Part shown: in pieces, positions 43,564 to 49,219 of the stretch
How the letters are laid out: each line of letters opens with the position of its first letter
How positions within the stretch are numbered: the stretch's first letter is position 1
Position numbers and translations under genes: made by a program
The notes under the pieces: generated by a model
The model's database searches: none
What the model was told of the DNA's origin: nothing
What the model saw: the letters and a program-made list of their open reading frames with translations, nothing else
Assembly (NCBI RefSeq): GCF_030324495.1
Contig: NZ_JACAGN010000021.1
Span: forward strand, 1 to 61,853
From: Myroides sp. 1354
Lineage (GTDB): Bacteria; Bacteroidota; Bacteroidia; Flavobacteriales; Flavobacteriaceae
Length of the DNA: 61,853 bases
Direction: 5' to 3'

Positions 43564-44427
43564 TTATGTTTTGGGTTTTAGTCCAGCTAAATATTTTCGT
43601 ATGTCATTTTCTAATTTATCCGGGTATTTGTACTCTAATTTTTTTGACAATTCAGTTCCTATTTCTGAAACTAAATCAGTCATTGAAAATAGAGCAGTCC
43701 AATTTTCCTTTATATTGCTCCCTGAAAATGTTTGTTCTGTTTTAGCCCACATTTCCTGGTTAAGATACTTTTTGAAAAGTCGTCCATATTTATTGGTCGT
43801 TATGTTCCAATTGTGTTCACTTGCAATGTGCCATTCAATTAAAGGAATTAAATATTCTGTGCGAATAACGGTTTCCGACATAAATTTCGCATAGAATATT
43901 TCATCTCTCACAAGACACTTTGCCACGTAAGTTGTGTCCCACCAAAAATCGTTTATTAGATTTTGAAACTCTTTTTCAGACGGTTTTTTGATAATGGAAA
44001 TTTGATAAGTTGGTTTCAGCATTTGCTTTGTAATACCATCTTTATCAATTAAAATTTTATAACCAATATCCCAATCTTCTGGTAATTCTTTCTCTTGCGT
44101 TTCCTTTATAAATTTTGATTTGCTGTAAAGTTTAAAATCTACTTTCACACCGTCTTCATAAAGTAGCATTTTCATTGCGTGTTTATGGTTAAAACAACTT
44201 TCGTCTTCTTCAATCATAGCAATTGGATTTCCGAATTTAAGCGTCCAGCTTTTGTCTGAAATGTAATTTGTATTATCCTCAAAAACAAATTCAATGTCTA
44301 AATCACTAAATTCGTCAACAAGTGCTAAAGGATTTACAAGTGAACTTGTCAGAAGAAGAACTCTTACATCTTCGTTTTTCTCCGACCATTCTATAATTGT
44401 TCTTAACTTTTCTTCTCTGACTTTCAT
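43564..44427 (-). CDS. aadS: AadS-type aminoglycoside 6-adenylyltransferase
   Basis: I use the ATG at 44427 (MKVREEKLRTIIEWSEKNED), giving 287 residues, the length of AadS; a longer frame reaches 44514 but runs into the next attC-like site. The nucleotidyltransferase motif is VLLLTSSLVNPLALVDEFSD followed by LDIEF, with the acidic pair DLD. The C-terminal helical part (WWDTTYVAKCLVRDEIFYAK, then EYLIPLIEWHI) is typical of streptomycin 6-adenylyltransferases. It matches, from memory, the AadS protein first found on Bacteroides Tn4551 with erm(F). It lies between two attC-like sites with minimal spacing. Confidence 0.93.
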   Translation of the reverse strand: MKVREEKLRTIIEWSEKNEDVRVLLLTSSLVNPLALVDEFSDLDIEFVFEDNTNYISDKSWTLKFGNPIAMIEEDESCFNHKHAMKMLLYEDGVKVDFKLYSKSKFIKETQEKELPEDWDIGYKILIDKDGITKQMLKPTYQISIIKKPSEKEFQNLINDFWWDTTYVAKCLVRDEIFYAKFMSETVIRTEYLIPLIEWHIASEHNWNITTNKYGRLFKKYLNQEMWAKTEQTFSGSNIKENWTALFSMTDLVSEIGTELSKKLEYKYPDKLENDIRKYLAGLKPKT

Positions 44428-44450
44428 TTTGTTTGGTTCGGTTTTACTAT

Positions 44451-44587
44451 GTCGTACAACGGTTAGTATATGAAAAGTAGGCGATTTCGAAGTGCCAAAT
44501 TTTCGGTTAAGCACAAAGTATAATACGAGCCAAAAGCCTTGAATTTACTACTGTTTCGCCTATTTTTTATATACATTGTTAGCGGGT
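44451..44587. repeat. attC-like site of the estT cassette
   Basis: From GTCGTACAAC to GTTAGCGGGT. Arms TTAGTATATGAAAAGTAGGCGA and TCGCCTATTTTTTATATACA pair. The right end GTTAGCGGG complements CCCGCTAAC at 45558-45566. Confidence 0.82.
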
Positions 44588-44602
44588 CGTTGTTTTTGTT
44601 TA

Positions 44603-45517
44603 TCAGTCATTTATGTGTTTTTCTATTCCATCAATTATTGATTTCCAATCATCAACGTGTAATTCGTGTCCTGTACCTTCAAGGGTGATTAGATTTGAAC
44701 CTTTTATTTTTTCTAGTAAAAAACCTGCATTCTTATAATGCCAAATTTTGTCGTCTGTTCCGTGGATAATTAAGGTGGGTTGTTTGATTTCGTTTAATCT
44801 GTTCCAATATTCTTCACCACCTTGCAATGCAGCGTGATTGAACATACTTATATAATTGTTGGCTCTATTGAACTCAGCTCTTATCAGTTTTTCACTTCTT
44901 TGTTTGTCAAATTGTTTCTTGCCACTCATTAATTCTGCACCCTGAATTAAATAGTTTACCACACTGTCTTCATTTGTCCAATTGACTGTACCTGCTTTAC
45001 TATGGAAATCTAAAATACTCGTGTCCATTTCAGGTATAGTTGGGTCTGAGTCTCCCCAAGGGCCTGATGACATAAGAGTTAAGGAGTTAACTCTGTCGGC
45101 AAACTTTATTGATGCTATTTGAGAAATTAGTCCGCCCAAAGAAATCCCCACAAAATGTGCTTTGTCAATCTTGTAGCCATCCAATATTGAAATAGCGTCA
45201 TTAGTTAAGTCAACAATATCGTATGGAGTAGAACCTGGTTCATAATTAGTGGATTTTCCTACATCTCTGTTGTCGTAACGAATAACAAAAAATCCTTTTT
45301 CAGATAATTGTTGGCAAAATTCAGTGTCCCAATACAGCATTGATACGGTTGCACCTGCTACCAAAAGGATTGCTGGATTTTTCTTATTTCCAAAACTATC
45401 CGTACAGAGTTCAATGCCGTTTGTTTTAATTATTTTCTCTTTCATTTCTGTTTTCCTTTGTTTGCAACTGATTATTATCAGTCCTAAAATTAATATCCAA
45501 AGTAGTTTTTTTTTCAT
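44603..45517 (-). CDS. estT: EstT-like serine macrolide esterase (lipoprotein-type signal)
   Basis: The 304-residue alpha/beta hydrolase has a short hydrophobic start with a lipobox-like LIIISC (Cys18). The nucleophile is Ser126 in HFVGISLGG. The acid is in IHGTDDKIW (Asp255/Asp256) and the histidine is His284 in GTGHELH. Length, Ser126 and the resistance-gene context fit EstT, the serine esterase reported to hydrolyse 16-membered macrolides such as tylosin and tilmicosin. A general lipase-type esterase is the alternative. The lipoprotein signal suggests a periplasmic or membrane location. About 38 bp of leader, no own promoter seen. Confidence 0.8.
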   Translation of the reverse strand: MKKKLLWILILGLIIISCKQRKTEMKEKIIKTNGIELCTDSFGNKKNPAILLVAGATVSMLYWDTEFCQQLSEKGFFVIRYDNRDVGKSTNYEPGSTPYDIVDLTNDAISILDGYKIDKAHFVGISLGGLISQIASIKFADRVNSLTLMSSGPWGDSDPTIPEMDTSILDFHSKAGTVNWTNEDSVVNYLIQGAELMSGKKQFDKQRSEKLIRAEFNRANNYISMFNHAALQGGEEYWNRLNEIKQPTLIIHGTDDKIWHYKNAGFLLEKIKGSNLITLEGTGHELHVDDWKSIIDGIEKHIND

Positions 45518-45555
45518 TTATCAATGTTTAACTGTTATGCTGGTATCTTTCACAA

Positions 45556-45693
45556 TGCCCGCTAACGGGCCGCGGCTTTGCGAGGGAGCGGATTTTAGCA
45601 TAAGACTTCCAAGCGAAGACGGAACTTTAAATATAACGAAAATCTTTGAACGGAAACAATAACCCGCTCTCTTGCAAAACCGATGTTATCGGC
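45556..45693. repeat. attC-like site of the ABC-F cassette
   Basis: From TGCCCGCTAAC to GTTATCGGC. Arms GGCTTTGCGAGGGAGCGG and CCGCTCTCTTGCAAAACC pair. The right end GTTATCGGC complements GCCGATAAC at 47442-47450. The ABC-F stop codon is only 1 bp from this site. Confidence 0.85.
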
Positions 45694-45694
45694 T

Positions 45695-47290
45695 TTACTT
45701 CATTAATTCAATAGTTCGTTCAATATTTATTTCTTGTAAGAACGTTTTATCGTGGGAAATTACAATTAAAGTTCCTTCATATTCATTGATTGCATTGGTT
45801 AAAATTTCGATGTTTTGAAGGTCTAAATTATTGGTAGGTTCATCTAAGATAATAATGTCGGGAGATTGATTAGCAATGTTTAAACAACACAACATTAACC
45901 GCATTCTTTCTCCGCCACTCAATGTATGACAAGGCTTATCCCAATCATCTTTTGAAAATAAAAAACGGTCTAATCTGATTTTTACTTCGTGTTCCTGAAG
46001 GCCGGTTTGATTAAATTCTTGAGCTTGTTCATAAATCTGTAAATGATTATTGATTAAAGAATAATCTTGGTCAATATAAACAGAATGACTTTCAGCAATA
46101 AATATTTTTCCTTCCGTTGGTTTAAGTTTTCCGAGTATTATTTGGATAAGTGTGGTTTTTCCTGTTCCATTTTTTCCGTTGATAGCAATTCGTTCACCGC
46201 TGACAATTTGAATGTTTAGAGGTTTCTCCCATAATAAACCTCCTGTTCTATATGCGAAATTGATATTTTCTGCTATAAACAGATTTTTACCTTTATGAAG
46301 ATTGGAAGAATCAAATTCAAATTTCATTTGTTCTATATCAGAAACGGAAAGCCTCAAATCTTGAAGTTCTTCTTTTATACCATTAATTTTATCTGAATGA
46401 ACTCCGGCAATTTTTGCTGAGCTTCTTTCAGCATTATTCTTCCAAGCATCTGATACTATCTTGGGAAGTCCAGCTTTTCCTAAATTCTTTTTTGCTCGAA
46501 CATCTAATTTTTGTTGTCGTTCAATTGTTTTTCGCTCCTTTTCTTTCGCCTTTCTAAGTGCTTTTTCTTTGCTCTGAATATCTTGACTTAAGGCGTTTTG
46601 TTCAATTTCTTTTTGCTCTTTATAAAATTCATAGTTTCCGCCATAAACTTTAATTTCATTTCTGTTGAGCTCACAAATAGGATTTAATAACTGAAGTAAC
46701 TCTCGGTCGTGGCTAACGATTATAAAAGTTGCTCTTGAGGTTTGAATAAAATCGTATAGTAAGTCTCTACTGGATTTGTCAAGATGATTACTGGGTTCAT
46801 CTAATAAAACAAATGATGGTTGATGAATAAATATACCTGCGAGAAAGACTTTTGTTTTTTGTCCTCCACTTAATTCGCTTAATTTTTGAGATAGTGATAA
46901 ATCAGAAATATCCCAATAGCTTAGGGCTTCTTGACATTTTTCTTCTATCGTCCAATCGTCATTTAAAAGGCTATAATTCTTTTCATCTACACTTCCGTTT
47001 AAAATTTCGTGTAAAGCATTGAGTTTGGTTTCAACTTGTAAGGCTTGGGCAATTGTCAAATCATTAAACTGACCGAAAATTTGAGGAATATAATAGGGTT
47101 TGGTTTCGGAGGAAATTTGTCCGTCATCAGGTTCTAATTCCTTGGCTATAAGTTTGAGTAAAGTAGATTTTCCAACACCATTATTGCCAATTAATGCAAT
47201 TTTATCGGAATGGTTTACTGTCATACTTAAATTAGTAAACAGCGTATTTTTATTGGGATGTGAATAGGATAAATTTTGAATCGTAAGCAT
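45695..47290 (-). CDS. ABC-F ATPase, probable antibiotic-resistance ribosome protector
   Basis: The 531-residue protein has two ABC domains and no membrane segment. Domain 1: Walker A GNNGVGKSTLLKLI (near 37), signature LSGGQKTKVFLAG, Walker B FVLLDEPSNHLD. The basic interdomain linker spans about 225-310 (KEKALRKAKEKERKTIERQQ). Domain 2: GKNGTGKTTLIQII, LSGGERMRLMLCC and IIILDEPTNNLD. Housekeeping EttA/Uup-like proteins are larger or have other linkers; the cassette setting and attenuator-like leader point to the resistance ABC-F class (macrolide, lincosamide, pleuromutilin or phenicol). I cannot assign it to a named group such as Msr, Vga, Lsa or Optr. Confidence 0.82.
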   Translation of the reverse strand: MLTIQNLSYSHPNKNTLFTNLSMTVNHSDKIALIGNNGVGKSTLLKLIAKELEPDDGQISSETKPYYIPQIFGQFNDLTIAQALQVETKLNALHEILNGSVDEKNYSLLNDDWTIEEKCQEALSYWDISDLSLSQKLSELSGGQKTKVFLAGIFIHQPSFVLLDEPSNHLDKSSRDLLYDFIQTSRATFIIVSHDRELLQLLNPICELNRNEIKVYGGNYEFYKEQKEIEQNALSQDIQSKEKALRKAKEKERKTIERQQKLDVRAKKNLGKAGLPKIVSDAWKNNAERSSAKIAGVHSDKINGIKEELQDLRLSVSDIEQMKFEFDSSNLHKGKNLFIAENINFAYRTGGLLWEKPLNIQIVSGERIAINGKNGTGKTTLIQIILGKLKPTEGKIFIAESHSVYIDQDYSLINNHLQIYEQAQEFNQTGLQEHEVKIRLDRFLFSKDDWDKPCHTLSGGERMRLMLCCLNIANQSPDIIILDEPTNNLDLQNIEILTNAINEYEGTLIVISHDKTFLQEINIERTIELMK

Positions 47291-47369
47291 AATTAATTTC
47301 TTTTTGAGTTTAACAAAAGTGGGAGCCCAATTTTTTGAGCTGATTGTTAGATTGTCTAAGAAATTAATT
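47291..47369 (-). promoter_or_regulatory. Attenuator-like leader of the ABC-F gene
   Basis: The 12-bp arms AATTAATTTCTT (47291-47302) and AAGAAATTAATT (47358-47369) are exactly complementary. The inner arm ends directly at the ATG, so a hairpin would hide the start site. Upstream on the transcript there is only a start-stop pair (ATGTAA), which overlaps the first arm region. Resistance ABC-F genes are often controlled by ribosome-dependent attenuation. Confidence 0.55.
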
Positions 47370-47402
47370 TTTACATTTTCTGCTTACTTTTTATTTATGT
47401 TG

Positions 47403-47410
47403 CAAATATA
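47403..47410 (-). promoter_or_regulatory. Promoter -7 element of the ABC-F gene
   Basis: On the minus strand TATATTTG, matching TAnnTTTG, 113 bases before the ABC-F start and upstream of the inverted-repeat leader. Confidence 0.6.
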
Positions 47411-47440
47411 ATATTTTTTCTGAACTACTTTATTTCGTAT

Positions 47441-47640
47441 TGCCGATAACGAGCCGCAGCTTCGCGAAGTGCGGGAATTTCAAAAAACCAAGTTTAAAGA
47501 AAATCTCAAACACAAGCAAAACATTTTGGTTTTTGTAAATTTAATATTTTTTACAAAACGAAATGTAATTGCGACTTAAAAAGCCAAAACTTTAAAAAAA
47601 AGCCTTTACACCGCATTTTGCGAAACAGATGTTATATGTA
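47441..47640. repeat. attC-like site of the first cassette (long type)
   Basis: About 200 bp from TGCCGATAAC to GTTATATGTA. Outer arms GCAGCTTCGCGAAGTGCGGG and CCGCATTTTGCGAAACAG pair, with inner AACATTTTGGTTTTTGTAA-type repeats. The right end GTTATATGTA complements TACATATAAC at 47905-47914. Confidence 0.8.
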
Positions 47641-47644
47641 GTGT

Positions 47645-47893
47645 TTATTTGATAAATTCTTTAAACATTGGACCTTCGCGTTCTACTTTTTCAATTGCGT
47701 CAATCCAATAATACCAAAAAGCTGAATCAATTGGTTTTTCTTCACCCAACCAATATTCACCTCCACTAAGAATGTCAGTTAAATCATTTGAGCCACTATT
47801 TTCATAATATGTTTTTAAAACATAAAGCATAGCTTCATAACCAATTTTCTTCGTGATAATTTCTTTTTGTTCATTTTCTATATTATACTCCAT
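47645..47893 (-). CDS. Unknown 82-aa protein in the integrase-proximal cassette
   Basis: The protein starts MEYNIENEQKEIITKKIGYE and has a mainly helical look: AMLYVLKTYYENSGSNDLTD, then ILSGGEYWLGEEKPIDSAFW and YYWIDAIEKVEREGPMFKEF. It is acidic, with a run of aromatic residues in the middle. I recognise no family; the pattern resembles small immunity- or SUKH-like proteins only loosely. Its cassette is first after attI and so probably the latest inserted. The stop is 4 bp past the attC-like site, confirming that the frame is the intended cassette gene. Confidence 0.7.
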   Translation of the reverse strand: MEYNIENEQKEIITKKIGYEAMLYVLKTYYENSGSNDLTDILSGGEYWLGEEKPIDSAFWYYWIDAIEKVEREGPMFKEFIK

Positions 47894-47911
47894 TTTTCAA
47901 ACATTACATAT

Positions 47912-47990
47912 AACATTGTTATTTTACGAAATAAAATAAGGTGTAGTTTCGTAAAATAACACCTATATGCGCATTTCGTAAAATCTGTTA
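47912..47990. promoter_or_regulatory. attI-like site with three integrase-box repeats
   Basis: Next to the end of the first cassette (AAC at 47912-47914) lie three copies of TTTCGTAAAAT: inverted at 47921-47931, direct at 47947-47957 and direct at 47974-47984. The middle copy sits inside a GGTGT...ACACC palindrome. Multiple recombinase-binding boxes beside a simple crossover point is the design of integron attI sites. Confidence 0.65.
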
Positions 47991-48082
47991 CTAATATAAT
48001 TATTTTTTTGTAAATTAGATACTTAGTAAGTTGTTTTTTGTGGATAGCGAAACAAAATAGGTTCAATTAGATTTATTTAAGT

Positions 48083-48922
48083 ATGGATAGCGAAACAATA
48101 TTAAAAACTTTACATGACCGATTGCAAGTGCAACGCTATGCCAATAATACGATAAAATCGTATTGTGGTTATGCACAAATATTCTTAGAGTATATGAATA
48201 AATATCGTACGCTCAACGAAATACCTATTGCTGAAATAGAGGGTTTTATTAATGAAAAAGTATTTCAAGACAATATTAGTGCATCTTATCAACGCTCTTT
48301 AGTTGGGGCAATTAAGAAGATTTATGAGTTGGTCAATAATCAAACGATAGAATTGAATTATTTATATCCTAAACGAAAATCAACCCAACTGCCTACTTTC
48401 TTTTCTCAAGAAGAAGTAAGAAAAATATTAAATGCTACAGAAAATTTAAAGCATAAAGCAATTCTTACCACTATTTACAGTTGTGGATTACGCTTAAGTG
48501 AGTTAATAAATCTTAAACTAACCGATGTAAAATCCGACAGTAATTTACTGCTAATACAACAAAGCAAAGGGAATAAAGATAGGCTGGTAGCTTTACCTGA
48601 TAAGTTATTAAGTTTGTTGCGAGAATATTATATTGAATATAAACCCAAAATATTTTTATTCGAAGGAACTAATGATGAGCAATACAGCGAAAGAAGTGTT
48701 CAGTTAGTTTTGAAAAAGTCAATGAAAAAAGCCAATATTGCAACAAAAGGCAGTGTGCATACTTTGCGTCATTCGTACGCCACACATTTAATAAAAAGCG
48801 GAATTGACATTCGGGTTGTACAAGAATTATTAGGACATAGTGATATTAGAACAACCATGATTTACACTCATATTACAGATATAGATAAGAAATCGACACC
48901 AAGTCCATTAGATTTTTTGTAA
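48083..48922 (+). CDS. XerD/IntI-like integrase of the cassette array
   Basis: The 279-residue tyrosine recombinase has the core-binding half at 1-95 and a catalytic half with Arg137 (YSCGLRLSELINL), Lys162 (QQSKGNKDR), His226 and Arg229 (HTLRHSYATHLI), His252 (ELLGHSDI) and nucleophile Tyr261 (TTMIYTH). The tail SPLDFL is shared with IntI and XerC/D proteins. Integron IntI proteins are about 337 residues with an additional segment before the HTLRH motif; here that space is too short to hold it. It is oriented away from the array, as integrase genes usually are. A 15-bp stretch at its start codon is duplicated 43 bp upstream. Confidence 0.9.
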   Translation: MDSETILKTLHDRLQVQRYANNTIKSYCGYAQIFLEYMNKYRTLNEIPIAEIEGFINEKVFQDNISASYQRSLVGAIKKIYELVNNQTIELNYLYPKRKSTQLPTFFSQEEVRKILNATENLKHKAILTTIYSCGLRLSELINLKLTDVKSDSNLLLIQQSKGNKDRLVALPDKLLSLLREYYIEYKPKIFLFEGTNDEQYSERSVQLVLKKSMKKANIATKGSVHTLRHSYATHLIKSGIDIRVVQELLGHSDIRTTMIYTHITDIDKKSTPSPLDFL

Positions 48923-48934
48923 CCTAAAATAAAA

Positions 48935-48974
48935 AACACCCAACTTTACATTTTTGGGTGTAAAATTGGGTGTT
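48935..48974. terminator. Terminator between the integrase and tRNA-Ser
   Basis: The 16-bp arms AACACCCAACTTTACA and TGTAAAATTGGGTGTT have one mismatch and an 8-base loop. On the minus strand the stem is followed by TTTTTTATTTT, so it works best for leftward transcripts leaving tRNA-Ser, 35 bases after the tRNA. It can also stop the integrase transcript. Confidence 0.75.
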
Positions 48975-49005
48975 TACGCTTTAACTGACTAATTATCAGT
49001 ATTTA

Positions 49006-49022
49006 TTGCGGAGAAAGAGGGA
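49006..49022. repeat. attR (17-bp core inside tRNA-Ser)
   Basis: TTGCGGAGAAAGAGGGA, identical to attL at 24771-24787. It covers the 3' acceptor arm of tRNA-Ser plus three bases beyond. Confidence 0.85.
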
Positions 49023-49093
49023 TTCGAACCCCCGGACCTGTTACAGTCAACAGTTTTCAAGACTGCCGCAATCGACCACTCTGCCATTTCTCC
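49009..49093 (-). tRNA. tRNA-Ser (anticodon UGA)
   Basis: The minus strand reads GGAGAAATGGCAGAGTGGTC at the 5' end, an anticodon loop CTTGAAA (anticodon TGA), a long variable arm, the T-arm GGGGGTTCGAATCCCTC and the acceptor TTTCTCC, with discriminator G and no encoded CCA. The 7-bp acceptor stem is complete. The gene is intact on the right side of the element insertion. Confidence 0.95.
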
Positions 49094-49219
49094 AGTAGTC
49101 TGCTTTACTTCTGTATTGCGAGTGCAAATATAGCGTGTTTTTTTAATTATGCAAAAAAGAAAATTTATTTTTTTAATAAAAATTCACGCTACATCTCCAA
49201 CTACCTCTTATATTGCGAG

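Larger units (their letters stand above)
32037..48922. mobile_element. Integron-like cassette array with its own integrase
   Basis: The unit has an integrase gene (48083-48922), an attI-like site (47912-47990), and about ten gene cassettes extending leftward, each separated by an imperfect palindrome of 130-200 bp (attC-like). Each cassette begins (minus strand) with GTT plus 5-8 specific bases and reaches its palindrome at the exact complement of these bases followed by AAC. This is the rule of classical integron cassettes (R' and R'' of one cassette pair with each other), yet the core does not follow the usual GTTRRRY form and the integrase lacks the extra IntI segment. Confidence 0.85.
24771..49022. 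mobile_element. Integrative mobilizable element in tRNA-Ser, with resistance-cassette array
   Basis: The element is bounded by a 17-bp direct repeat TTGCGGAGAAAGAGGGA (24771-24787 and 49006-49022), the right copy being the 3' end of the tRNA-Ser gene. It carries a tyrosine integrase next to attL, replication and primase genes with iterons, a MobC-like protein and a relaxase. No type IV secretion genes are present, so it must use a helper conjugation system. The right two thirds is a cassette array with its own second integrase. The layout resembles Bacteroidota mobilizable units such as the NBU and Tn4555 groups. Confidence 0.88.

Noticed and set aside
32037..48922. Class 1 integron or Vibrio-type superintegron
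   Set aside because: No IntI1-like 337-aa integrase, no qacE/sul1 segment, and the sites do not match GTTRRRY or VCR repeats. The array has its own logic.
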